From: Desulfoprunum benzoelyticum | GTDB lineage: Bacteria; Desulfobacterota; Desulfobulbia; Desulfobulbales; Desulfocapsaceae | Direction: 5' to 3' | Length of the DNA stretch: 64,000 bases | NCBI RefSeq assembly: GCF_014201505.1 | Contig: NZ_JACHEO010000001.1 | Coordinates: 372,001-436,000 of the forward strand | In this document: positions 16,596 to 24,267 of the stretch, one piece after another | Layout: every line of letters begins with the position of its first letter | Position numbering within the stretch: the first letter of the stretch is position 1 | The notes under the pieces: generated by a model | The model's input: only the letters and a program-made list of their open reading frames with translations | Told to the model about the DNA's origin: nothing | Database searches by the model: none | Position numbers and translations under genes: made by a program

Positions 16596-16648
16596 GGCGT
16601 CTCTGTCAGCCGAGACGAATTGGCCTTCTTCCCCGCGGCAGAGACGCC
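16596..16648 (+). promoter_or_regulatory. mutually exclusive hairpins upstream of the small ORF and mpl
   Basis: GGCGTCTCTG (16596-16605) can pair perfectly with CAGAGACGCC (16639-16648), a 10-bp stem. Alternatively, CGTCTC (16598-16603) can pair with GAGACG (16612-16617). The two pairings exclude each other, a switch-like layout 34 nt before the 63-residue gene. The region 16320-16681 otherwise shows no gene. Confidence 0.35.
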
Positions 16649-16681
16649 GGTCCTTCCAGCCATCCACCCGGAATCCACGAC

Positions 16682-16873
16682 ATGGCAAAAAACGACAGCA
16701 ACGACACAGCGCCTTCGGGACCGGCGGTATCCGAAGAAAATCTGCTCAAGCTCAGCAAGGAGGTCGCGGTGAAGTTCATCGAGGTCGGCCGGATAACCCC
16801 GGCCTCCTTTCCTGAGGACTTCAAGCGCATCCACGCCGCCATCAGGGCGGGCATCGAAAAGGACAAGGCATGA
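16682..16873 (+). CDS. small conserved-looking protein upstream of mpl
   Basis: 63 residues, charged, no membrane segment. After a polar N-terminus, residues 20-60 look helical (LLKLSKEVAVKFIEVGRITPASFPEDF...). I do not recognise the family. Support for a real gene is that its TGA overlaps the mpl ATG by 4 nt (ATGA), the usual sign of coupled translation, and codon use matches its neighbours. The ribosome site is weak (GGA about 10 nt upstream). A role tied to mpl is inferred only from position. Confidence 0.6.
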   Translation: MAKNDSNDTAPSGPAVSEENLLKLSKEVAVKFIEVGRITPASFPEDFKRIHAAIRAGIEKDKA

Positions 16874-18318
16874 TCGACCCAGAGCTCAACCACGCCCCGG
16901 ACCATATCGGCCACATCCACCTCATGGGGATCTGCGGCACGGCGATGGCGGCGCTGGCCGGCATGCTGCTGCAGTCGGGATATCGCATCACCGGCAGCGA
17001 CCGCGAGGTGTATCCGCCGATGTCCGATTTCCTGGCCCGGCTGGGGATCGAGGCCTGCAGCGGCTACCGGGCGGAGAATCTCACCCCTCGCCCCGACCTG
17101 GTGGTCGTCGGCAACGTCATCACGAAGGTCAACCCGGAGGCGGAGGCCCTGGCGAAGGCGGGGATTCCCTACCTGTCGCTGCCCCAGGCCCTGGCCCACT
17201 TCTTTATCGGCAGCCGGACCTCGCTGGTGGTGGCGGGAACCCACGGCAAGACCACGACCGCGTCGCTGCTCGCCTCGTCGCTGTTCCGAGCCGGGCTCGA
17301 CCCGACCTTCATGATCGGCGGCATCGTCCGCGAATTCGATGGCAATTTCCGCCTCGGTCACGGCCCGTACTTCGTCGCCGAGGGCGACGAGTACGATACC
17401 GCCTTCTTCGACAAGGGCTCGAAATTCCTCCACTATCAACCGAAAATCGCGATCCTCACCTCGATCGAGTTCGACCATGCCGACATCTTTGCCGATCTTC
17501 AGGCGATCAAGGCGACATTCCGCCGCTTCGTCCGCCTGATCCCGGCCGACGGCCTGCTCGTCGCCTGCCTCGACGACCCCAACGTCGCCGCGATCGCCGC
17601 CGAGGCCCGCTGTCCGGTCGAAGGCTACGGTCTTGACCGCAGCCTTCCCTGGTCACTCGCCGATGTCCGGGTCGAGGAGGGGCTGACCCGCTTTGCCGCC
17701 TATCGCCACGACCGCCGATGGGCCGAGCTGACCGTGCGTCTGCCCGGCCGCCACAACTGCCTCAACGGGCTGGCGGTCGCTGCGGTACTGCACCATCTCG
17801 GCCTCGATCAGGCCGCCATCGAGGCCGGACTTGCGACCTTCGGCGGGGTCAAGCGCCGCCAGGAGGTGCGGGGGGTCGAGGCCGGGGTCACCGTCATCGA
17901 TGATTTCGCCCATCACCCGACGGCGGTGCGCGAAACACTTGCGGCCTTGCAGGCGGCCTACAGCGGCCGGAGGCTGGTGGCGGTCTTCGAACCGCGGACC
18001 AACTCGTCGCGGCGGGCGATCTTCCAGCAGGACTATGTCAGGGCCTTCGACGCCGCTGATGCCGTCCTGCTGCGGGAACCGCTGCCGCTGGCCAACGTCG
18101 CGCCCGGGGATCTGTTCTCTTCAGCCCAGCTGGCCGCAGATCTGCGCCGCAACGGCCGGCAGGAGGCCAGAGCCTTTGCGGACACCGACTCCCTGCTCGC
18201 TCACCTCGGAGCTGTTCTGGTGGCCGGCGATGTCGTCGCGGTCCTGTCAAACGGCGGCTTCGACAATATCCATGTCAGGCTGTTGGAACTCCTGCGGCAG
18301 AGAAACCACCCGGTATGA
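16870..18318 (+). CDS. mpl: UDP-N-acetylmuramate:L-Ala-gamma-D-Glu-meso-DAP ligase
   Basis: 482 residues. Mur-ligase family with HLMGICGTAMAALAGML at the N-terminus (murC/mpl UDP-binding domain), the ATP P-loop AGTHGKTTTASLL, EGDEYDTAFFDKGSKFLHY, which is typical of Mpl rather than MurC, and a C-terminal domain with FAHHPTAVRETL and FEPRTNSSRR. Mpl attaches recycled murein tripeptide to UDP-MurNAc. It therefore fits the MurNAc-recycling genes further right (NamZ, AmgK- and MurU-like). Cytoplasmic. Start overlaps the small upstream gene by 4 nt. Confidence 0.95.
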   Translation: MIDPELNHAPDHIGHIHLMGICGTAMAALAGMLLQSGYRITGSDREVYPPMSDFLARLGIEACSGYRAENLTPRPDLVVVGNVITKVNPEAEALAKAGIPYLSLPQALAHFFIGSRTSLVVAGTHGKTTTASLLASSLFRAGLDPTFMIGGIVREFDGNFRLGHGPYFVAEGDEYDTAFFDKGSKFLHYQPKIAILTSIEFDHADIFADLQAIKATFRRFVRLIPADGLLVACLDDPNVAAIAAEARCPVEGYGLDRSLPWSLADVRVEEGLTRFAAYRHDRRWAELTVRLPGRHNCLNGLAVAAVLHHLGLDQAAIEAGLATFGGVKRRQEVRGVEAGVTVIDDFAHHPTAVRETLAALQAAYSGRRLVAVFEPRTNSSRRAIFQQDYVRAFDAADAVLLREPLPLANVAPGDLFSSAQLAADLRRNGRQEARAFADTDSLLAHLGAVLVAGDVVAVLSNGGFDNIHVRLLELLRQRNHPV

Positions 18319-18397
18319 ACACGACAGGGAAAACGCCGTTGGGGGCGGGAGTTGGAGGAATGCAGGTGGGAAGAAGACGGGTTGACGCCGGGTGCGC

Positions 18398-18730
18398 CTA
18401 GCCGAGCAACGGCTCAATCCGGCTCCGCAGGTTGGCGACGAGGGCCTTGTAATCGACACTGCGGTCCCCGCCTTTGCCCATTTTCTCGATGGCGAAGGCC
18501 AGTTCGGCATAATCGGCAAGACCGAGATTGAGAAGGGCCCCCTTGATCGTATGACCGGCCTTGCCGATGGTCTGCGGATCGCCGGACGCGAGGCTCCGCT
18601 CCAGATTGGCCATGTGAACCGACAGTGTGGCGATGAAATTCGGCATCATTGCCGTCACCTGATCGGGTGTGAGCTGGAACTGCTCGCAGAGAAAGACCCG
18701 GATCCGGATGGTGAGCTGCTGCGCGGTCAT
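18398..18730 (-). CDS. stand-alone histidine phosphotransfer (Hpt) domain protein
   Basis: 110 residues, all-helical. AGHTIKGALLNLGL is the Hpt motif, with the phospho-accepting His followed by the typical K-G/S-x-x-x-N-L-G pattern. Hpt proteins relay phosphate between a hybrid kinase and a response regulator. I chose the ATG at 18730, where the fold begins. In-frame upstream codons reach 18781. Immediately upstream on the same strand lies the end of a receiver domain, so this may be the surviving part of a larger phosphorelay gene. Partner kinase not visible nearby. Confidence 0.8.
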   Translation of the reverse strand: MTAQQLTIRIRVFLCEQFQLTPDQVTAMMPNFIATLSVHMANLERSLASGDPQTIGKAGHTIKGALLNLGLADYAELAFAIEKMGKGGDRSVDYKALVANLRSRIEPLLG

Positions 18731-18749
18731 GGGTTGATTCTCTCTATTC

Positions 18750-18875
18750 TCAGAAGCTGGAGCCATAGACCGGTTCACCAATCAACTGCATAGAGCGGAG
18801 ATGCGACAGCAGCCTTTCACTGTCGATCGGCTTGGTCAGACAGGCGTCGTACTCTCGATGAAGGAACGCCTTCAT
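18750..18875 (-). pseudogene. remnant of a response-regulator receiver domain (C-terminal part only)
   Basis: A 41-residue frame reads FLHREYDACLTKPIDSERLLSHLRSM, which matches the last strand, the conserved Lys-Pro and the final helix of CheY-like receiver domains. The N-terminal two thirds, including the phospho-acceptor Asp, are missing: the sequence upstream is the tilS start on the other strand. A GGGGGGAAA stretch precedes the ATG at 18875, so a short peptide could still be made. I read it as a truncated receiver that was once linked to the adjacent Hpt. Confidence 0.6.
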
Positions 18876-18897
18876 AATTTCCCCCCGGAAAGTCAAC

Positions 18898-20301
18898 GTG
18901 CTGCAGAAAACCATATCACAAGTCATCGTCAGGAACAAGCTTCTCAAAGAGAATGACAGCGTCGTTGTCGGCGTCTCCGGCGGCCCCGATTCGACCGCGC
19001 TCCTGCTCCTCCTCGCCGAAACCGACCTCAACCTGCAGTGCATCGCCGCCTACATCGATCATGGCCTGCGTCCCGGCGAAACCGGGGCGGAACAGGACAC
19101 GGTCGCCCAGCTCGCAGCGACGACCGGGACCAGATTCTGCAGCCGTGCCGTCCCGGCCCGCGACTACGCCGCGGCCCTCGGCCTCTCCCTCGAAGAGGCG
19201 GCCCGCATCCTCCGTTACCAGGCCCTCGAGGCCATCCGCCTGGAGTACGATGCCGCCGCCATCGCCGTCGCCCACACCGCCGACGATCAGGTCGAGGAAT
19301 TCCTGCTGCGGCTGGTGCGCGGCAGCGGCAGAAAAGGCCTGGCCGGCATGGACTACCGCCACGGTCGGGTCATCCGCCCCCTGCTGAACCTGAACAAGCA
19401 GACCCTGCTGCATTTCCTCGCCGCCAGGAACATCCCCTATTGCGTCGATTCGTCGAATCTGGATCGGCGTTTCCTCCGCAACCGGGTGCGTCTCGACCTC
19501 CTGCCGCTCCTCGAGGATCAGTTCAATCCCTCGATCCGACGAACGATCCTCCAGACCATGGAGATCCTGGGCCGCGAAGAGGAACTGCTCGCCGACTTGA
19601 CGAAGCAGGCCCTGCCGCTGATTGAAGAAAAGGGCCCCGATCGTCTGGCGGTCCCGCTCCCTCCCCTCGACGCCATCCATCCGGCGATCAGGCGGCGGAT
19701 CATCGAGCGCTGCTGCTGGACCCTCGGCGCCAGGCCGACCTTCCGCCAGATCGACCGGATCCTGGCACTGACCGACGGCGACGGGCCCGGCCGCGAGGTT
19801 CACCTGGGCGGGGGACTGCGAATGAGGAGAACTGCGGACAGCCTCGAATTCCGCTACCCCTTGGGCAGAACGGCCTTTCGCGGCAGCGGCAGGGCCGCGA
19901 TCGCCATCGACACACCGATCCCGGCCCCCGGGGTCTACCCGATCGCCGCAATCGGCGCCGTGCTGGAACTGCGTCTGGAGGAGGTCCCGGTCGAGCCGGC
20001 CGGCCGACTCTGCGTCGACGCCGCCCGGATCTCCTTCCCCCTCCGCCTGCGCTCGGTCGTTGCCGGACAGCGTTTCCGCCCCCCCGGCCGCGGCGGCAGC
20101 CGCAAGGTCAACCGATTTCTCAGTGATCACGGTATCTCATCAGAAATGCGTGATTGTTATCCGGTGCTGATGATGCAGGAGCAGATCGTTGCCCTGCCGG
20201 GGCTGGAGATCGACGAGTCTTTCCGCCTGACCGCCGCCAGCCGGACCGCCCTGGTCATACGCTGGCGACCTGCGGAGACGGGAGAGAGGGGCGGTCGTTA
20301 G
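18898..20301 (+). CDS. tilS: tRNA(Ile)-lysidine synthetase
   Basis: 467 residues. It forms lysidine at C34 of tRNA-Ile(CAU), an essential step for reading AUA. The PP-loop SGGPDS (about 27-32) and LEEAARILRYQAL / AHTADDQVEEFLLRL are signature motifs. The C-terminal half (TilS substrate-binding and C-terminal domains, e.g. SVVAGQRFRPPGRGGSRKVNRFLSDHGI) is complete. The start is GTG at 18898 with GGAAAG upstream. Its 5' end lies against the truncated receiver on the other strand, which marks a rearrangement point. Converges with selB. Confidence 0.96.
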   Translation: MLQKTISQVIVRNKLLKENDSVVVGVSGGPDSTALLLLLAETDLNLQCIAAYIDHGLRPGETGAEQDTVAQLAATTGTRFCSRAVPARDYAAALGLSLEEAARILRYQALEAIRLEYDAAAIAVAHTADDQVEEFLLRLVRGSGRKGLAGMDYRHGRVIRPLLNLNKQTLLHFLAARNIPYCVDSSNLDRRFLRNRVRLDLLPLLEDQFNPSIRRTILQTMEILGREEELLADLTKQALPLIEEKGPDRLAVPLPPLDAIHPAIRRRIIERCCWTLGARPTFRQIDRILALTDGDGPGREVHLGGGLRMRRTADSLEFRYPLGRTAFRGSGRAAIAIDTPIPAPGVYPIAAIGAVLELRLEEVPVEPAGRLCVDAARISFPLRLRSVVAGQRFRPPGRGGSRKVNRFLSDHGISSEMRDCYPVLMMQEQIVALPGLEIDESFRLTAASRTALVIRWRPAETGERGGR

Positions 20302-20317
20302 TTCCTGCGGCCGGCCC

Positions 20318-22249
20318 TCAGGCCTTCTTCCGCAGGATGCGTTTGTCGCCGATCCGGATCGTCAGCTTGATGCGGTCGAGGTATTCGAGGATCGGGATGG
20401 AGAACTTCCTGGTCAGGCCGGTGAGGTTCTTGAAGCCGGGGGCGTCGATCTCTCCCTCCTTTTTGATGAAGGCCTCGACCGAGGACATCAGCTGCTCGAT
20501 CGTCTGCCTGGAGTAGTACAGCGATTCGCTGATCTTCACCAGCTTGCCTTCCCGGAGCTGGAGATCGATGACCTCCTTGACCTGGTTCTCGGGATAGACG
20601 GCGAACCGCTCCATGGTCTCCTTGAAGGTCGGGGTGAACAGGCCCTTGTCATGGTACCACTGGATGATCTCCCGCTGCAGCTTTTCCTCATCGGCCTTCA
20701 GGGCGACCTGATGGGTGGCCAGCCGCACCAGCGATTCCTCCTGAACCACGATCTCCTTGCGCAGCAGATCGCCGAGGCAGAAACTGTAGACCTTCTGATC
20801 GACCTTGCGGCCGAGCCCGGAACGCAGTTCCTCCTTCGACAGCCCGAGTTGCAGCGGGTTGTCACGATGATAGGCGGTGAGGTTGTCGACCAGGGTCTGG
20901 CGGATGGCATCGGCGATATCGGCGGCGAGATAGCGCTGAGTCGTCGAATCGACAACGACGATCTTGCGGGTTGACAGCGGCGGATCGATGATCTTTCTGA
21001 GGTGCTTGCCGAACAGACCGAAGCGGATCGCCAGGTCGTCGAAGGTCAGCCCCCGGGCCCCGCTCTCCCGCAGATACAGCAGGGCCTTGTCCTCGGGACT
21101 GCCATCGCGGAGGATCGCAAAGACCTCACGGTTGTACTGCCGGTCCGCCTCACCGAGCCGCTTGCGTTTGCGCGGCGAAACATTGCCGAGGATCGCCCCG
21201 CCGCCGATCGTCGTCACCGGCGAATAGCTGCGGATGACATAACGGTCGCCCGGCCACACCGCCACCGGCTGTTCGAGCAGGATTTGAACCCCCGTTTCCG
21301 CCCCGGGCTCGAGTTCGTCGCGATCAAGCAGCGACACCCGGCCGATGATCTCGGCGGTGCCGGCATGGAACCGGATCCGGGTGCGGTGCTTGAGGTTTTT
21401 GGCATTCGAGCCGAGGTAGAGCAAGCCGCAATCGAGCATGTAATTGGGCTGCAGCGAACCGGGAGGAGCGAGCACCATCCCCCGCTCGACCTGGGCGATA
21501 TCGACCCCCTGCATGTTGATGGCGGTGCGGTGGCCGGCCTCGACCTCCTCGACCGCCTGGGAGTGGACCTGGATGCCGCGCACCTTGGCGACCAGCTCAC
21601 TTGGATAGAACCGCAACTCCTCGCCCAGGGAAGTCCGCCCGGAAATCGAGGTGCCGGTGACGACCGCGCCGAAGCCCTTCATCGCGAAGATCCGGTCCAC
21701 CGGCAGGCGGAAAGGACCGAAGACCTCCTGGAAATGATGCTGGCGGACAAAACCGTCGATGATCTCGATGACCTTGTCGATCCCCTCGCCGGTGATCGAC
21801 GAGACGAAGACCAGCGGCGCATCCTCGAGAAAGCTGCCGACGCAGAACTGGCGGATCTCGTCCTCGACCATCTCCAGCCAATCCTCTTCCACCAGATCCT
21901 TCTTGGTGACGATGATCATCCCCTGCTTGACCCCGAGCAGCCGGCAGATCTCGAAATGCTCCTTCGTCTGGGGCATGATCCCCTCGTCGGCGGCGATGAT
22001 GAAGGCGAGCAGATCCATGCCGGTGACCCCGGCCACCATGTTCTTGACAAACCGCTCATGGCCGGGGACATCGACGATGCCGATCCGGTGACCGCAGGGC
22101 AGGTCGAGGAAGGCGAAACCTAGTTCGATGGTGATCCCCCGCTTCTTCTCCTCTTTCAGACGGTCGGTTTCAATGCCTGTCAAGGCTCTGACGAGGCTGG
22201 TCTTGCCATGATCGACATGGCCGGCGGTGCCGAGGACGATTTCACGCAT
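20318..22249 (-). CDS. selB: selenocysteine-specific elongation factor SelB
   Basis: 643 residues, full length. EF-Tu-like GTPase motifs [25 protein letters not shown] and TKKD are followed by beta-barrel domains and a C-terminal run of winged helices (about 400-643) that bind the SECIS hairpin. SelB delivers Sec-tRNA to UGA codons. Its presence implies a selenoproteome, though I found no selenoprotein or tRNA-Sec gene in this window. No selA or selD is adjacent. The MBL hydrolase gene precedes it by 29 nt and may be co-transcribed. Confidence 0.97.
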   Translation of the reverse strand: MREIVLGTAGHVDHGKTSLVRALTGIETDRLKEEKKRGITIELGFAFLDLPCGHRIGIVDVPGHERFVKNMVAGVTGMDLLAFIIAADEGIMPQTKEHFEICRLLGVKQGMIIVTKKDLVEEDWLEMVEDEIRQFCVGSFLEDAPLVFVSSITGEGIDKVIEIIDGFVRQHHFQEVFGPFRLPVDRIFAMKGFGAVVTGTSISGRTSLGEELRFYPSELVAKVRGIQVHSQAVEEVEAGHRTAINMQGVDIAQVERGMVLAPPGSLQPNYMLDCGLLYLGSNAKNLKHRTRIRFHAGTAEIIGRVSLLDRDELEPGAETGVQILLEQPVAVWPGDRYVIRSYSPVTTIGGGAILGNVSPRKRKRLGEADRQYNREVFAILRDGSPEDKALLYLRESGARGLTFDDLAIRFGLFGKHLRKIIDPPLSTRKIVVVDSTTQRYLAADIADAIRQTLVDNLTAYHRDNPLQLGLSKEELRSGLGRKVDQKVYSFCLGDLLRKEIVVQEESLVRLATHQVALKADEEKLQREIIQWYHDKGLFTPTFKETMERFAVYPENQVKEVIDLQLREGKLVKISESLYYSRQTIEQLMSSVEAFIKKEGEIDAPGFKNLTGLTRKFSIPILEYLDRIKLTIRIGDKRILRKKA

Positions 22250-22278
22250 AATAGGCTGATGGGGGAAAAATCATGGGA

Positions 22279-22905
22279 TCAGAGAAAGGGGTTGGTCTGC
22301 AGCTCTTCGGCGAGGGTCGAGCGGCTGCCGCCGTAGCCGTGGCCGGGCCAGACGATTGTGTCGCCCGGCAATGTCATCAGCCGGTCCTTGATCGAGTTCA
22401 TCAGCTGCTGGTGCGAACCGCCGGGAAAATCGGTGCGGCCGATGCCGCCGACAAAGAGGGTATCGCCGGTCAGCAGGTCCTGACCGCACAGCAGGCAGAT
22501 CCCGCCCGGAGTATGACCGGGGGTGTGGATGACCTGCAGCTGCTCGTTGCCCAGCTCTATGATGTCCCCGTCTTCGACCAGACGGTCGGGGAGAGGAGAA
22601 GGCTCGAGTCCCAGCATCGAAAAATAGTTTTGGGTGTCCGGTTGCCAGAAAAATGCCGCGTCGGCGCGGTGCATTATGATCTCGGCGCCGGTCGCCTCCT
22701 TGATCCTGCGGATGCCGCAGACATGGTCAGGATGTCCATGGGTGGCGATGATGTACCGGACATCGAGCCCTGCCCTTTTGACCTCTGCGAGAATCCGCTC
22801 CTCGTCGCCGCCGGGATCGACGATCGCGGCCTGGCGGGTTTGCGGACAACTGACAATGTAGCAGCACACCGCCATCGTCCCTACCGACATCTGTCTGATT
22901 TCCAT
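22279..22905 (-). CDS. metallo-beta-lactamase-fold hydrolase (glyoxalase II-like)
   Basis: 208 residues, single MBL domain. The metal motif THGHPDHVCGI (HxHxDH), HTPGHTPGG, GDTLFVGGIGRTDFPGG and a final GHGYGG give the full set of Zn/Fe ligands. It resembles YcbL/glyoxalase II-type hydrolases that open thioesters such as S-lactoylglutathione, but the true substrate is unknown. Alternatives include persulfide dioxygenase-like or other small MBL enzymes. Cytoplasmic. It lies between selB and mrp on the minus strand, separated from mrp by hairpins. Confidence 0.88.
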   Translation of the reverse strand: MEIRQMSVGTMAVCCYIVSCPQTRQAAIVDPGGDEERILAEVKRAGLDVRYIIATHGHPDHVCGIRRIKEATGAEIIMHRADAAFFWQPDTQNYFSMLGLEPSPLPDRLVEDGDIIELGNEQLQVIHTPGHTPGGICLLCGQDLLTGDTLFVGGIGRTDFPGGSHQQLMNSIKDRLMTLPGDTIVWPGHGYGGSRSTLAEELQTNPFL

Positions 22906-22936
22906 CCCTGCTCAACCTCTTTGATCTGTAAGGTAA

Positions 22937-22968
22937 GGCAGGGGAAGAGGCGGCGCCCTCCCCCTGCC
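22937..22968 (-). terminator. GC-rich inverted repeat in the mrp / MBL gene gap
   Basis: GGCAGGGG (22937-22944) pairs with CCCCTGCC (22961-22968) over a 16-nt loop. It is the second of two consecutive hairpins after mrp. No T-run follows, so it may act as a transcript-end stabiliser or a second-line terminator. Confidence 0.35.
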
Positions 22969-22977
22969 ATGATAAAC

Positions 22978-22998
22978 CCGCCTCCGGGAAGGAGGCGG
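22978..22998 (-). terminator. intrinsic terminator after mrp
   Basis: CCGCCTCC (22978-22985) and GGAGGCGG (22991-22998) form an 8-bp GC stem with a 5-nt loop. On the minus strand it is followed by GTTTATC, a short T-rich tract. It begins 7 nt after the mrp stop. Confidence 0.6.
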
Positions 22999-23004
22999 CC
23001 GATC

Positions 23005-23952
23005 TCAGTTGGAACCACCGCAGCCGCAGCCACATCCCCCAGCAATATTCAGGGAGACCGGGGTCTTGACCGGCGGCAGCCGGTTCTCGATGGCCTGCAG
23101 CACCCCGGCAAAGGCCTTGGTCGCCGGACTTTCCTCGCTCGATGACAGGTAGGGCGTGCCGTCATCACCGGCAACGACGATCCGTGGGTCCATCGGGATG
23201 CGGCCGAGGAACGGCAGATCGAACTCCCGCGCCACCTCTTCGCCGCCGCCGGTCTTGAAGATATCGACCGTCTGGTTGCAGTGCGGACAGACAAAACCGG
23301 ACATGTTCTCGATGACGCCGGTGATCTCGACATTGACCGTTTTGCAGAAATTGATCGATTTGCGGACATCGGCCAGCGCCACCTTCTGCGGCGTGGTAAC
23401 CACGATGGCCTTGACATTGGGGATGGTCTGGGCGACCGACAACGGCTCGTCGCCGGTACCGGGAGGGGCATCGATGATCAGGTAGTCGAGTTCACCCCAG
23501 TCCATGTCGGCGACAAACTGACGGATCGCCTGGATCTTCAGCGGACCCCGCCAGATGATGGCCTGATCGCGGTCTTTGAGCATGTACTCGAGCGACACGA
23601 CCTTCAGATTGTCGTTATAGTACAGCGGCGGGACCAGGCCGCCCGCTGTCGCCGACGGTTCGAGGGAGCCCTTCATGTTCAGCATGCGGACGACGTCCGG
23701 ACCGTGTATATCGACATCCATCAGACCGACCATGTACCCCCTCTGGGCCAGGCCCAGAGCGAGGCTGACGGAGACGGTCGACTTGCCGACGCCGCCCTTA
23801 CCGCTCATAACGAGGATTTTATTCTTAATCTTTCCCAGTGATCGGGTTATCGCGTTTTCCTGCTGGGCCAGAGCCGCATCCTGCGCCTCCCTGGTGGTAC
23901 CGCAATTGCTCGTCTTGGCGCTTGAGCAGGAACTTCCACAAGAATCTGCCAT
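23005..23952 (-). CDS. mrp: Mrp/NBP35-family ATP-binding Fe-S carrier protein
   Basis: 315 residues. P-loop NTPase of the Mrp/ApbC family: deviant Walker A GKGGVGKST, LMDVDIHGPD, DAPPGTGDEP, and a CPHC pair (about residue 232) that bridges a [4Fe-4S] cluster at the dimer interface. There is a Cys-containing N-terminal tail (DSCGSSCSS) and a Gly-Cys tail (GGCGCGCGG), both common in anaerobe homologues. It assembles and transfers Fe-S clusters in the cytoplasm. The ATG at 23952 has AGGAGG upstream. Its leader contains a terminator-like hairpin directly before the ribosome site, listed separately, which suggests attenuation. Confidence 0.93.
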   Translation of the reverse strand: MADSCGSSCSSAKTSNCGTTREAQDAALAQQENAITRSLGKIKNKILVMSGKGGVGKSTVSVSLALGLAQRGYMVGLMDVDIHGPDVVRMLNMKGSLEPSATAGGLVPPLYYNDNLKVVSLEYMLKDRDQAIIWRGPLKIQAIRQFVADMDWGELDYLIIDAPPGTGDEPLSVAQTIPNVKAIVVTTPQKVALADVRKSINFCKTVNVEITGVIENMSGFVCPHCNQTVDIFKTGGGEEVAREFDLPFLGRIPMDPRIVVAGDDGTPYLSSSEESPATKAFAGVLQAIENRLPPVKTPVSLNIAGGCGCGCGGSN

Positions 23953-23971
23953 CGTACTTCCTCCTGTTTCG

Positions 23972-24087
23972 ACAAAAAACAAAATGCCCTGAAGGGCACA
24001 AAGATAGTGGCTGTTTCCCGGTATCACCGACCTTCCGGGCAACTCCAGACACAGTAATGCCGATGTCGGGAAATGCAAACCATTTCC
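23972..24087 (-). promoter_or_regulatory. structured mrp leader ending in a terminator-like hairpin (candidate riboswitch/attenuator)
   Basis: On the minus strand, reading toward mrp: a hairpin with perfect 7-bp arms (GGAAATG / CATTTCC, 24069-24087), then a CCCGG/CCGGG stem with a 13-nt loop (24017-24039) whose 3' side continues GGGAAACAGCC. A TGCCC-TTCA-GGGCA hairpin (23985-23998) follows and runs directly into TTTTGTTTTTT. No minus-strand gene lies upstream that would need this terminator, so it sits in the mrp 5' UTR, about 20 nt before the ATG. I could not match it to a known riboswitch class. Confidence 0.5.
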
Positions 24088-24164
24088 ATTCGGGCAGGCG
24101 GCAATCGTCGCGGTTCAGCCGAAAAACCACGGCATGCCGGACCGTCGCCACTATCCTCTTTTTG

Positions 24165-24193
24165 TTGATTTCTTCCGAGCCAATTCGTACTAT
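24165..24193 (+). promoter_or_regulatory. sigma70-type promoter for ftsY
   Basis: TTGATT (24165-24170), a 17-bp spacer and TACTAT (24188-24193). The predicted start is about 68 nt before the ftsY ATG. A second -10-like TATGAT overlaps at 24191. Confidence 0.5.
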
Positions 24194-24267
24194 GATAAAT
24201 TCGCACGGCGACCGATGCTGCTTTGCGCCTGCCATCCTCACTATTCCATTCTGCTTAAGGATATCCC

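Larger units (their letters stand above)
23953..24267. other. 315-bp divergent region between mrp and ftsY
   Basis: Carries the ftsY promoter (24165-24193) on the plus strand and, on the minus strand, a mrp leader with several hairpins ending in a T-run. I see no protein gene: frames here lack ribosome sites and domains. Confidence 0.6.

Noticed and set aside
16439-16834. Minus-strand frame opposite the small gene before mpl
   Set aside because: It runs through the FNR-type promoter and the plus-strand 63-residue gene, with no motif or ribosome site.
23825-24241. 138-codon minus-strand frame over the mrp leader
   Set aside because: It overlaps the mrp start in another frame and the hairpin-rich leader, with no conserved domain.
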